DNA from: Empedobacter brevis_A
GTDB taxonomy: Bacteria > Bacteroidota > Bacteroidia > Flavobacteriales > Weeksellaceae
Reading direction: 5' to 3'
Assembly (NCBI RefSeq): GCF_965118635.1
Contig: NZ_CBCPHV010000004.1
Span: 186,001-250,000 of the forward strand
Length of the DNA stretch: 64,000 nt
This document shows, piece by piece, positions 43,032-51,110 of this stretch (position 1 is the first letter of the stretch; every line of letters begins with the position of its first letter). The notes beneath the pieces are model-generated. The model was not told the DNA's origin. It searched no databases and worked only from the letters and a program-made list of their open reading frames with translations. Both the position numbers and the translations under genes were made by a program.

Positions 43032-44405
43032 ATGGCAATTCAAAAACCATCGATTCCAAAAGGGACAAGAGATTTCTCGCCTTTAGAAGTGAATCGTCGT
43101 CAATATATTATCAACACGATCAAAAAACAATTCGTGTTATTCGGATTTTCTCCAATCGAAACTCCATCTTTCGAAAATTTATCAACCTTAACAGGTAAAT
43201 ACGGAGAAGAAGGAGATCGATTAATTTTCAAGATTTTGAATTCTGGAGATTATTTAGCAAAAGTTGATGAGCAATTGTTAACAGATAGAAATAGTCAAAA
43301 AGTAATTGCTCAAATTTCTGAAAAAGCATTACGTTATGATTTAACTGTGCCTTTTGCACGTTATGTGGTGCAACATCAAAATGAAATTACATTTCCTTTC
43401 AAACGTTATCAAATTCAACCAGTTTGGCGTGCCGATCGTCCTCAAAAAGGTCGTTTCCGTGAGTTTTTTCAATGTGATGCGGATGTTGTAGGTTCAGATT
43501 CATTGTTGCAAGAAGTAGATTTTGTACAATTATATGATTCAGTTTTTACAGAATTAAAAACACCAGTTGAAATTCATATCAACAACCGTAAAATTTTATC
43601 AGGTTTGGCAGAAGTAGCTGATATTTCGGCTCAATTGATTGACTTTACTGTGGCTTTAGATAAATTGGATAAAATTGGTGAAGAAGCGGTGAAAGAAGAA
43701 ATGCGTGGAAAAGGAATTTCTGATTCTGCGATTGAAATTTTATCACCTTTATTCTCAATGAATGGAGATTATAAAACACAATTTGCTCAATTAAAAGAAA
43801 TTTTAAAATCTTCGGAAACTGGATTAAAAGGAATCGAAGAATTAGAATTTGTTTTTGAAAATACAACAAATATTGGTTTACAATCTGCTGAATTAGTGTT
43901 GAACTTAACTTTAGCGCGTGGTTTAGATTATTATACAGGAGCTATTTTCGAAGTGAAAGCGAAAATCGGAGAATTCTCTTCATCTATTGGTGGAGGAGGT
44001 CGATACGATGATTTGACAGGGATTTTTGGATTGAAAGATATTTCTGGAGTTGGAATTTCTTTTGGATTAGATCGTACGTATTTAGTTTTAGAAGAAAATA
44101 ATTTATTTCCAGCTTTAGAAGATTCAACAAATATTCAAGCATTGTTCATTAATTTCGGAACGAAAGAAGCTGCTGAGGCAATGAAATTGGTGAAACAATT
44201 ACGTCAAAGTGGAATTAATACAGAGGTTTATCCTGATGATGCAAAAATGAAAAAGCAAATGGGATATGCTGATAAAAAAGGAATTAAGAAAGTAATTCTT
44301 TTGGGCGAGAAAGAAATTGCAGAGCAAAAAGCGACGGTGAAAGATATGATTTCTGGTGAACAAACCGAAGTCGCTTTTGCTGATTTGGCTAATGCATTGT
44401 CTTAA
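43032..44405 (+). CDS. hisS: histidyl-tRNA synthetase
   Basis: HisRS charges tRNA-His. The 457-residue class II enzyme has motif 1 around IKKQFVLFGFSPIETPSFEN, motif 2 in FPFKRYQIQPVWRADRPQKG and GRFREFFQCDADVVG, histidine loop ARGLDYYTGAIFEV, motif 3 region GGGGRYDDLTGIFGLKDISG, and a C-terminal anticodon-binding domain (from about 360, with LRQSGINTEVYPDDAKMKKQ). Length and motifs are standard. Confidence 0.97.
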   Translation: MAIQKPSIPKGTRDFSPLEVNRRQYIINTIKKQFVLFGFSPIETPSFENLSTLTGKYGEEGDRLIFKILNSGDYLAKVDEQLLTDRNSQKVIAQISEKALRYDLTVPFARYVVQHQNEITFPFKRYQIQPVWRADRPQKGRFREFFQCDADVVGSDSLLQEVDFVQLYDSVFTELKTPVEIHINNRKILSGLAEVADISAQLIDFTVALDKLDKIGEEAVKEEMRGKGISDSAIEILSPLFSMNGDYKTQFAQLKEILKSSETGLKGIEELEFVFENTTNIGLQSAELVLNLTLARGLDYYTGAIFEVKAKIGEFSSSIGGGGRYDDLTGIFGLKDISGVGISFGLDRTYLVLEENNLFPALEDSTNIQALFINFGTKEAAEAMKLVKQLRQSGINTEVYPDDAKMKKQMGYADKKGIKKVILLGEKEIAEQKATVKDMISGEQTEVAFADLANALS

Positions 44406-44430
44406 TATTACTTAATTCAAATCAATTCAA

Positions 44431-44438
44431 TATATTTG
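44431..44438 (+). promoter_or_regulatory. -7 box upstream of the PfkB-family kinase gene
   Basis: TATATTTG matches TAnnTTTG exactly, 25 bases before the ATG; no clear -33 box. Confidence 0.5.
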
Positions 44439-44463
44439 CAAACTATTTAATCAAGAATATAAA

Positions 44464-45384
44464 ATGAGTTTATTAACAGTTGGTACAGTTGCCTTTGATA
44501 AATTAGAATCTCCTTTCGGGAAAACAGATAAAATCTTAGGTGGTGCCGCTACATATATCGGTATGGCGTCTTCTTTATTGGGCGTGGATACTGCAATCGT
44601 TTCAGTTGTTGGAGGAGATTTTCCACAAGAATACATCGATTTATTAATTTCAAAAGGAATTAATTTAGATGGTTTAGAAATCGTAAAAGAAGGAAAAACA
44701 TTCTTTTGGGAAGGTAAATACCACAACGATTTGAACACACGTGATACGTTAGCAACAGAATTGAATGTTTTAGAAACTTTCAATCCAGTTGTTCCACAAG
44801 ATCGTAAATCTCCAGAAGTTTTGATGTTAGGAAACTTACATCCATTGGTACAAAAAGGAGTTTTAACTCAATTAAATAAACGCCCAGATTTAGTTGTATT
44901 AGATACAATGAACTTTTGGATGGATTGTGCTTGGGACGAGTTAATGGATGTAATCAATGATGTTGATGTAATTTCTATTAATGACGAAGAAGCGCGTCAA
45001 ATGTCGGGTGAATATAGTTTAGTGAAAGCGGCTAAAAAAATCATGACATTCGGACCAAAAACTGTTATCATCAAAAAAGGTGAACACGGAGCTTTATTAT
45101 TCCAAGAAGAACAAGTTTTCTTTGCACCAGCTTTACCATTAGAAGATGTTTTCGATCCAACTGGAGCTGGAGATACATTTGCAGGAGGTTTCTCTGGATG
45201 CTTAGCAAAAACAAACGATTTTTCTTTCGATAACATGAAACGTGCAATTGTTTACGGATCTGTATTAGCGTCTGTAACGTGTGAAAAATTTGGTACTGAA
45301 TCATTAGGTGATTTAACGCGTGATGGTTTAGCAGAACGTTTGAAAGCATTCAAAAAATTAATGGATTTCTCAATTAATTTATAA
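44464..45384 (+). CDS. PfkB-family carbohydrate/nucleoside kinase
   Basis: The 306 residues form a ribokinase-like fold: the N-terminal glycine pair in LGGAATYIGMASSLLGVDTA, the substrate-lid region IVSVVGGDFPQEYIDLL, and the anion-hole signature VFDPTGAGDTFAGGF with catalytic Asp237. Family members phosphorylate sugars, nucleosides or vitamins. This group is conserved in Bacteroidota without an assigned substrate; nothing adjacent helps. It follows hisS by 58 bp but has its own promoter box and terminator. Confidence 0.87.
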   Translation: MSLLTVGTVAFDKLESPFGKTDKILGGAATYIGMASSLLGVDTAIVSVVGGDFPQEYIDLLISKGINLDGLEIVKEGKTFFWEGKYHNDLNTRDTLATELNVLETFNPVVPQDRKSPEVLMLGNLHPLVQKGVLTQLNKRPDLVVLDTMNFWMDCAWDELMDVINDVDVISINDEEARQMSGEYSLVKAAKKIMTFGPKTVIIKKGEHGALLFQEEQVFFAPALPLEDVFDPTGAGDTFAGGFSGCLAKTNDFSFDNMKRAIVYGSVLASVTCEKFGTESLGDLTRDGLAERLKAFKKLMDFSINL

Positions 45385-45404
45385 AAAATTAGTTGATTCA
45401 AAAT

Positions 45405-45436
45405 ATAACCTCGAGAATTCCTCGAGGTTTTTTTTA
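45405..45436 (+). terminator. terminator after the PfkB-family gene
   Basis: AACCTCGAG and CTCGAGGTT form a 9-bp stem with a 5-base loop, followed by a T run. Confidence 0.92.
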
Positions 45437-45474
45437 TGGTTTAATTTTTGGTATATTTTATTTATTTAATTGAT

Positions 45475-45921
45475 ATGAAAAACAAAATTATACATCTTCT
45501 TGTCTTGGCATTTTCATCTTTACTTTCAGGAATAATGATTTCGAAAATGTCATTCATCGGAAAAGTAGGAATTACCATTATTTACAATGAATATTCAATT
45601 CTAAAATCGTGGTGGAAAACAGCGTTATTATTATTCGCTATACAAGCTGTTATCTTTGTTATTTTAACGATTTGGAATGAGAAAACAACGAAGCGTTTCA
45701 AACGTTTGCTGTTACCTTTAGTTTTTCTTGTTATCGGAATTGTAGGATTAATTTATACGTATTATGATTTTACAGAAACATCACATCGTTTATTAAAAAA
45801 GACTTTTCATTTCGGATTTTATATTTTTTGGTTCACTTGGTTTGGGAACTGTATTTTCTTTATGATGAAAAAATTTCAGAAAGTGGATGAAATTCCTTTA
45901 GAAGAATCGGAAGTAAATTAA
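45475..45921 (+). CDS. hypothetical four-helix membrane protein
   Basis: The 148-residue protein begins MKNKIIHLLVLAFSSLLSGI. It has about four hydrophobic segments: 6-24, ALLLFAIQAVIFVILTIW, LLLPLVFLVIGIVGLIYTYY and FGFYIFWFTWFGNCIFFMM. The tail is acidic. It should sit in the inner membrane. The open frame extends nine codons upstream only through a TTG; the ATG is preferred. I do not recognise the family, and it stands alone between two terminators. Confidence 0.7.
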   Translation: MKNKIIHLLVLAFSSLLSGIMISKMSFIGKVGITIIYNEYSILKSWWKTALLLFAIQAVIFVILTIWNEKTTKRFKRLLLPLVFLVIGIVGLIYTYYDFTETSHRLLKKTFHFGFYIFWFTWFGNCIFFMMKKFQKVDEIPLEESEVN

Positions 45922-45923
45922 AT

Positions 45924-45958
45924 AAAAAAAGCTCATCAATATTTGATGAGCTTTTTCT
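45924..45958. terminator. bidirectional terminator between membrane-protein gene and tRNA-Arg
   Basis: AAAAAGCTCATCAA and TTGATGAGCTTTTT pair over 14 bp around 3 bases, with A and T tracts, so it can end both transcripts. Confidence 0.93.
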
Positions 45959-45962
45959 TTTG

Positions 45963-46036
45963 TGACCGAGACAGGATTCAAACCTGTAACCTCTTGAGCC
46001 GTAATCAAGTGCGCTATTCAGTTGCGCCACTCGGCC
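45963..46036 (-). tRNA. tRNA-Arg (ACG)
   Basis: A 74-base cloverleaf on the minus strand. The acceptor is GGCCGAG with CTCGGTC (one G-U); the anticodon arm CTTGA-TTACGGC-TCAAG has anticodon ACG, read after A-to-I editing as ICG for CGN codons. The T arm is ACAGG-TTTGAAT-CCTGT. CCA is not encoded. Confidence 0.95.
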
Positions 46037-46073
46037 ATTTCCAATTAAAAACTTTTGTTCTTATTTTGGACTG

Positions 46074-46103
46074 CAAATATAAGGACTATTTTTAAATCTG
46101 CAA
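46074..46103 (-). promoter_or_regulatory. promoter of tRNA-Arg
   Basis: Read leftward, TTG (complement of 46101-46103), a 19-base spacer and TATATTTG (complement of 46074-46081). Same architecture as the tRNA-fMet promoter. Confidence 0.75.
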
Positions 46104-46120
46104 CAATTTTTTGAATAAAA

Positions 46121-46717
46121 TTATCCTCTATCTCTATCACTTATCAACATCATCATAAAACTCAAGACAAAAAGTGTATCATTTTCAGTCGATTGATATT
46201 GATTTAATTTAAACTTTCGACCAAAAAAAGAAGGTTCTTTTGAAACTTCCATCAGTTCTTTTCCTTGTAAATCTGTTAAAACATATTTCGGATTGAAAAC
46301 ATATCCAGAGAAAAAGCCCACAACGGGAATTTCTCCAACCATTCCATCCATCATACGAGTAAAACCGCTACGTTCATTGATTGTGAATAAGTGATTATCG
46401 TTTGCATCATAAATATGAAAAGTTGCTTTCCAAAAAGATTTGAAAGTTTTTCGTTTTGCTTTTCCCACAATATTTCCATTTTTATCTGTAATGGTAAAAG
46501 TTTGTTGAAAATCGATAATTTTATTGGAACGAAGTTGAAAAAGTTCTTCTTTTTTAGAAGAATCACGGTAGATTTTAATCACATCTCGCCATGAAAGAAT
46601 TTTTTCACGTACATAAAAAATAGGTTGATTGTTGGCATCTGTTACAGAAAAATCATTGGAAAAAGTTGCGATATGAAACTTTATATCAAGAGGAAATTTT
46701 AAATTGTTTAGATTCAT
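46121..46717 (-). CDS. LURP-one-related (tubby-like fold) protein
   Basis: The 198 residues show repeated beta strands with phrases typical of LURP-one-related proteins: DIKFHIATFSNDFSVTDANN, PIFYVREKILSWRDVIKIYR, FTITDKNGNIVGKAKRKTFK, and FHIYDANDNHLFTINERSGF. The C-terminus (LFVLSFMMMLISDRD) is hydrophobic, as in the scramblase/tubby fold where a helix fills the barrel. Function in bacteria is unknown. It lies downstream of nothing obvious and runs towards the tRNA-Arg promoter. Confidence 0.75.
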   Translation of the reverse strand: MNLNNLKFPLDIKFHIATFSNDFSVTDANNQPIFYVREKILSWRDVIKIYRDSSKKEELFQLRSNKIIDFQQTFTITDKNGNIVGKAKRKTFKSFWKATFHIYDANDNHLFTINERSGFTRMMDGMVGEIPVVGFFSGYVFNPKYVLTDLQGKELMEVSKEPSFFGRKFKLNQYQSTENDTLFVLSFMMMLISDRDRG

Positions 46718-46764
46718 AATGTTTGCCTAATTTTCATCAAAAATAGATTTTTTTTAGACAAAAA

Positions 46765-46787
46765 AAGGTTCAGAAATTCTGAACCTT
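46765..46787 (-). terminator. terminator of the first lipoprotein paralogue
   Basis: Read leftward, AAGGTTCAGA and TCTGAACCTT with a 3-base loop and a T run. Almost the same hairpin follows the second paralogue. Confidence 0.9.
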
Positions 46788-46794
46788 AAAATTA

Positions 46795-47247
46795 TTATCT
46801 TTTTAAATGTAAAAATTCAATTTCATTTTTACCATCTTCATCAAGATCCTCATCGTAATCAGATTTTAAAATCAATTCGTTTTTCGTTAGTTTTACGATT
46901 TCTGCTTCATGAATTTCATCATTTCCCCAATCGATAATAAGAGTTTTATTTGTAACCTTATATGTAACATTATCAATATTATCTTCAACAACACATTTAC
47001 CACTGTTATCAGCGGAATAAGTTATTAAAGAATATTTATTATCTTTTGAAAATGTCAATGTGTTTTTTTCTTCACATGCATCTATTTCTTCGTCCTCTAT
47101 GTGATTATCTTTAGAGAATTGAGTTTGGTATTTAACAAAACTCCAAGTTCCTACTATACTTTCATTGTCTATAGAGGAATTGTCGTCATTGTTACAGCTA
47201 ACTAATAGACCAAAAGCAAAAATGCTTGGTAAAATACACTTTTTCAT
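46795..47247 (-). CDS. lipocalin-like lipoprotein, paralogue 1
   Basis: From the ATG giving MKKCILPSIFAFGLLVSCNN the protein has 150 residues; an upstream in-frame ATG would add a run of Phe and basic residues and hide the signal peptide. The lipobox is LLVSC (Cys18). The mature part, starting SIVGTWSFVKYQTQFSKDNH and containing LTFSKDNKYSLITYSADNSG, has the IxGTW start and strand pattern of lipocalin-like (DUF4923/DUF5004-type) envelope lipoproteins. It is strongly acidic. A paralogue lies just upstream with the same terminator. Confidence 0.75.
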   Translation of the reverse strand: MKKCILPSIFAFGLLVSCNNDDNSSIDNESIVGTWSFVKYQTQFSKDNHIEDEEIDACEEKNTLTFSKDNKYSLITYSADNSGKCVVEDNIDNVTYKVTNKTLIIDWGNDEIHEAEIVKLTKNELILKSDYDEDLDEDGKNEIEFLHLKR

Positions 47248-47392
47248 AAATTTAGATTTTTTTCGATGGCAAAAGAAAAAAAACAATAATATATATACAA
47301 TAAAAAAGTAGATATTTTATAAAGAATTTCATCCTTCATCTAAATGTATGATTGTAGCAATGTTGTATGTTATAATTTTTTTTAGACAAAAA

Positions 47393-47418
47393 AAAAGGTT
47401 CAGACTTTCTGAACCTTA
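47393..47418 (-). terminator. terminator of the second lipoprotein paralogue
   Basis: Read leftward, AAGGTTCAGA and TCTGAACCTT again pair (loop AAG... replaced by a short AT-rich loop), followed by nine T. Confidence 0.88.
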
Positions 47419-47424
47419 AAATTA

Positions 47425-47910
47425 TTATCTTTTAAAATGGGTAATTATAGTTTCATTTTTACCATCTCCATCATAATCCCTGTAGCCTTCATTTGACATA
47501 ATTAGATCTGTTGCTGTTAATTCCTCTATATGAAGTTCTATAACATACATAGTATCTTCTATTTCAAAATTGACAAATAATTTGTCTCCTTCAACTTTAT
47601 ATGTATATTCTTCTGTGAGCGACATACATTCACCTCTATGATAATAATGTTGCAAGGTTTTGTATTTATTATCTTCTGTGAATGTGTATTTATTAAGAAC
47701 TGTACATTGAGGGTTAGGATCGAAGTCATCCTCGATTTTACCATCATTAGAATATTTTATTTTACTACTCTCATAACCCCATGTTCCTATAATTTTTTTT
47801 GCATTAATGTTAGGGTCGACAATAATTGGGTCGATAGAAGAGTTGTCATCATTATTACAACTAAATAATAGAGTGAAAGTAAAAATGCTTGGTAAGATTA
47901 ATTTTTTCAT
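47425..47910 (-). CDS. lipocalin-like lipoprotein, paralogue 2
   Basis: The 161 residues begin MKKLILPSIFTFTLLFSCNN with lipobox LLFSC (Cys18), then DDNSSID as in paralogue 1. The mature domain starts KKIIGTWGYESSKIKYSNDG and has YTFTEDNKYKTLQHYYHRGE, aligning with the same strands as paralogue 1, and both end DGKNE followed by a short tail finishing in KR. Paralogy with shared terminator points to a tandem duplication with later divergence. Function is unknown; the lipid anchor places it in the outer or inner membrane facing the periplasm. Confidence 0.78.
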   Translation of the reverse strand: MKKLILPSIFTFTLLFSCNNDDNSSIDPIIVDPNINAKKIIGTWGYESSKIKYSNDGKIEDDFDPNPQCTVLNKYTFTEDNKYKTLQHYYHRGECMSLTEEYTYKVEGDKLFVNFEIEDTMYVIELHIEELTATDLIMSNEGYRDYDGDGKNETIITHFKR

Positions 47911-47985
47911 TCAATGTTAATTTTAATTTTGTGTTATAGAAAATTAAAACTAACAAAAGATATAGTCGGTTATTAAACGATTATT

Positions 47986-48681
47986 TTATAAAAATTTTCT
48001 TACTTCATCTAAATGTGTAATTGTAGGAACGTCATCCATTGAAAAATTATCATCTAAACGATCAAAAAAGATCGCTGACATTCCAAACGATTTTGCGCCA
48101 ACAGCATCGGCAATCCAATCGTCACCAATATAAATTGATTCTTCTTTTTTAGCACCAGATTTTTCCATTGCTAAAGAGAAAATACGAGGATCTGGTTTCA
48201 ATATTTTGATTTCGTCCGCATAAGTTACAGTATCAAAATATCCGTTTAATTCAGATGTTTCTATTTTTCGTTTAGAAACCTCGATAAAACCATTTGTTAT
48301 AATATGCAATTTGTATTTTGGTTTCAAATAATCCAATAATTCCATTGCGCCATCCACTACTTCGTTATAATTTGTAATGGTTTCCATGTATTCATCTTCA
48401 AATGTATCAGCTAAAGCATTATTATCGATTCCTAAATTATCAAAAGCATCTTTGAAACGACGTGCTCGTAATTCTTCTTTTGTAATTTTTTTATCACGAA
48501 TTAAAGCCCAAAGCCCTTCATTACTATCGTGATAAAATGGGTGAAATTCTTCGAAGGTGAAACCATAACGATTTTCAACATCGTATTTTATATAAAGTTC
48601 TTCTAAAGCGAATTTTGCATTTTTTCTGAAATCCCAAAGTGTGTTATCCAGGTCGAAAAAAACGTGTTTTATTGTGTTCAT
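47986..48681 (-). CDS. YjjG-type HAD-superfamily nucleotidase
   Basis: Starting at MNTIKHVFFDLDNTLWDFRK the product has 231 residues with HAD motif 1 (Asp10, Asp12), a helical cap (about 20-95), motif 2 IITNG, motif 3 Lys in KIETSELNGYF, and motif 4 ESIYIGDDWIADAVGAKSFG. This matches the YjjG family, which removes the phosphate from non-canonical pyrimidine nucleotides. An upstream ATG would add 17 residues running to the very start of the divergent flippase gene; the shorter form is preferred because motif 1 normally lies near the N-terminus. Confidence 0.87.
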   Translation of the reverse strand: MNTIKHVFFDLDNTLWDFRKNAKFALEELYIKYDVENRYGFTFEEFHPFYHDSNEGLWALIRDKKITKEELRARRFKDAFDNLGIDNNALADTFEDEYMETITNYNEVVDGAMELLDYLKPKYKLHIITNGFIEVSKRKIETSELNGYFDTVTYADEIKILKPDPRIFSLAMEKSGAKKEESIYIGDDWIADAVGAKSFGMSAIFFDRLDDNFSMDDVPTITHLDEVRKFL

Positions 48682-48732
48682 AACTGCAAAGCTAAGGAAT
48701 TTATGTAGATTTGCTAATGAAGAAAATCTCAA

Positions 48733-49983
48733 TTGAAAACGAAATTAGAAAAATTTAAAACAAAGAATGCTCGAGGCGTTTTGTCCTTGTTAGCAGGTAA
48801 TACAATTGCGCAGGCGATCATGTTTGCTGGAGGAATTATTTTGGCTAGAATATACGGACCTGAAGCATCAGGAACTTATAATGCGTTTCTAAGTTTTGTG
48901 GCGATTCTTTCTATTTTAGCAACATTTCGCTTAGAAAATATTTTTGTGATTTCGAAATCATCTAAAGCTATTCGAAATTTATTTACAACATTATTATTAA
49001 TCAGTAGCGTTTCTGCAATTTTATTCTTTTTAGGATATGCAGTTTTTCAAGAAATATTTTCATTTAAAACTTCCATTTTTGTTGTTTTCTTAAGTTGTAT
49101 TGCGGGTTTGTTTACAGCTTGGAATAATGTTCAGAATTCGTTATTTTCTAAGTACAAACTATTCAAAAGTATTTCAACAGGATTTGTAATTAATGCTCTG
49201 TTTTCAGTTTTTTTTCAATTTATTTTTTATTGGATGGGCTACAAAGAAACAGGTTTGATTTATGGAACAATTTTCGGAACAGTTTTGTCTTGTGCTTACT
49301 ATTTTTCGATTACAAAAGGAAGGTTTACTTCAATTGATTTTGGATTGGCAAAAAAAACAATTCTTAACAATAAAGAAATTATAAAATATACTTTACCATC
49401 TGAATCCTTAAATTCGATTGCAAACAACTTGCTTCCCATAATGATTACAATTTATTTCATGAAAGAAGACGTTGCTTTTGTTGGGAATTCTGCTAAGGTG
49501 TTGGTTGTTCCATTAACATTGCTTTCCAATTCGATGTCGAAAGTCTTTTTTCAGAAATCTGCTGGTATGATCGATCATCGAGCGCATCAATTATATGATT
49601 TATCTAAAAAAGTTGTGCTTTATAATGTTGCTGCAATTGCTGTATTTTTGTTATTGATGAATTTTATTGGAATTTTTATTCTTGAATGGATGCTTGGACC
49701 AGAATGGCGCGGTTTACATATCATGACATGGATACTTTCTTTTTGGATTTTATGCCGTTCTGCGATGAATCCTATTCAACAAATTGTTGTTGTTATTAAA
49801 AAGAATCATTATGCTTTATACTTCAATATTTATTTGGTTTTTATGACTTGTATTACTTGTGTAATAGGAGGATTAAATAAAAATATACTTTTAACGTTAT
49901 CACTATATTCTTTCTTTGCAGGAATTGGTTATTTAGTTCAACTTTATTTCGTGATGAAAGAGTTGAAACGTTATAAAAACTGA
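48733..49983 (+). CDS. polysaccharide flippase-like membrane protein 1
   Basis: The 416 residues hold about 12 membrane helices of the MATE/MVF-like polysaccharide transporter group. LLAGNTIAQAIMFAGGIILA and RIYGPEASGTYNAFLSFVAI are the typical first two helices. The frame has no ATG near its start: TTG at 48733 follows a stop five codons upstream, so TTG initiation is likely. It should flip lipid-linked glycans across the inner membrane. It begins a rightward cluster of surface-polysaccharide genes, with GT4 starting two bases after its stop. Confidence 0.85.
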   Translation: MKTKLEKFKTKNARGVLSLLAGNTIAQAIMFAGGIILARIYGPEASGTYNAFLSFVAILSILATFRLENIFVISKSSKAIRNLFTTLLLISSVSAILFFLGYAVFQEIFSFKTSIFVVFLSCIAGLFTAWNNVQNSLFSKYKLFKSISTGFVINALFSVFFQFIFYWMGYKETGLIYGTIFGTVLSCAYYFSITKGRFTSIDFGLAKKTILNNKEIIKYTLPSESLNSIANNLLPIMITIYFMKEDVAFVGNSAKVLVVPLTLLSNSMSKVFFQKSAGMIDHRAHQLYDLSKKVVLYNVAAIAVFLLLMNFIGIFILEWMLGPEWRGLHIMTWILSFWILCRSAMNPIQQIVVVIKKNHYALYFNIYLVFMTCITCVIGGLNKNILLTLSLYSFFAGIGYLVQLYFVMKELKRYKN

Positions 49984-49984
49984 T

Positions 49985-51109
49985 GTGAAAAATTCGAGAA
50001 AACATATTTTAGCTTTAGCTTCTTGGTTTCCAAGTAGAATTTTTTTAGATAATGGAGATTTTATTCAGCGTCATTTACGTGCAATTTCAATGTTAAATGA
50101 TGTGACAGTTGTACATGCAATAAAAGATAAAAATTTAAAATCTAATTTTGAAATAGATGATTCTATTAATCAAAATCTAAGAGAAATTATCGTTTATTTT
50201 AAACCTTCTATTTTTCGTCCTTTTAACTTAATCAAACAATTTCAAGCTTTTCTTAAAGGAGTTTCTTTGGTTAATAATTTTGATATTATTCACCTAAATG
50301 TTGTTTATCCCGCAGGATTAGTAGCATTTTTTCTAAAAAAAAAATATAAAAAACCAATTGTTTTAACTGAACATTGGTCGGGTTTACAATCAGAAAATTT
50401 CAAAAAATTAGCATTTTATAAACAACAACTAATTCGATATATTTTACGAAATGTAGATATAATAACGCCTGTTTCAATTTATTTAAAGAATGAAATAAAA
50501 AAGCTTGTTTTACATAAAGAATTTATAATTATTCCGAATGTAATCGATTTAGAATTGTTTGAAGTTTTAAAAGTTGAAAGAGAATCAAAGGTGAAATTTT
50601 TGCATTTATCCAATTTAGATGATCGAGTAAAGAATATTTCAGGAATGCTGAATGTGATCCTAAAATTAAGTCAAGCGGGATATTCCTTCGAGTTTCATTT
50701 TGGCGGAAATGGTGATGCTTCATTAATTTCTAAATTTACCGAGGAACATCAATTAGAAAATATAATAAAAACATTTGGAAGATTGGAGCATTCTGAAGTT
50801 TGTGAAAAAATGAATGAAATGAACTGTTTTGTTTTATTTAGTTATTATGAAAATCAACCTTGTGTTCAAATAGAAGCTTTTGCTTCCGGAATTCCTGTTA
50901 TAGCAAAAGATGTTGGAGGAATTTCAGAGTTTTTGCCAGAAGGTTTTGGAATTTTAGTGAATGATGAAACTCAACTTTATCTTGCAATGGAAGAAGTAAT
51001 TAATGGAAAAAAATTTAAATCAGCTTTTGAATTAAATGAATATGCAAAGCAACATTTCTCAACAATAGAAATTGCAAAAATGTTTAATAACATTTATTTG
51101 AAATTATAG
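49985..51109 (+). CDS. family 4 glycosyltransferase
   Basis: The 374-residue protein has the GT-B fold of GT4 enzymes. The N-terminal domain shows LALASWFPSRIFLDNGDFIQ and IIHLNVVYPAGLVAF. The C-terminal domain has FLHLSNLDDRVKNISGMLNV, FGRLEHSEVCEKMNEMNCFV, and the nucleotide-sugar motif NQPCVQIEAFASGIPVIAKD with the E-x(7)-E-like acidic pair. It would add a sugar to a lipid-linked glycan at the cytosolic face. GTG at 49985 is the only sensible start; it nearly overlaps the flippase stop, which implies coupling. Confidence 0.9.
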   Translation: MKNSRKHILALASWFPSRIFLDNGDFIQRHLRAISMLNDVTVVHAIKDKNLKSNFEIDDSINQNLREIIVYFKPSIFRPFNLIKQFQAFLKGVSLVNNFDIIHLNVVYPAGLVAFFLKKKYKKPIVLTEHWSGLQSENFKKLAFYKQQLIRYILRNVDIITPVSIYLKNEIKKLVLHKEFIIIPNVIDLELFEVLKVERESKVKFLHLSNLDDRVKNISGMLNVILKLSQAGYSFEFHFGGNGDASLISKFTEEHQLENIIKTFGRLEHSEVCEKMNEMNCFVLFSYYENQPCVQIEAFASGIPVIAKDVGGISEFLPEGFGILVNDETQLYLAMEEVINGKKFKSAFELNEYAKQHFSTIEIAKMFNNIYLKL

Positions 51110-51110
51110 T

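Noticed and set aside
48682..48732. 17-residue upstream extension of the HAD hydrolase
   Set aside because: It would push motif 1 away from the N-terminus and fill the whole divergent promoter region.
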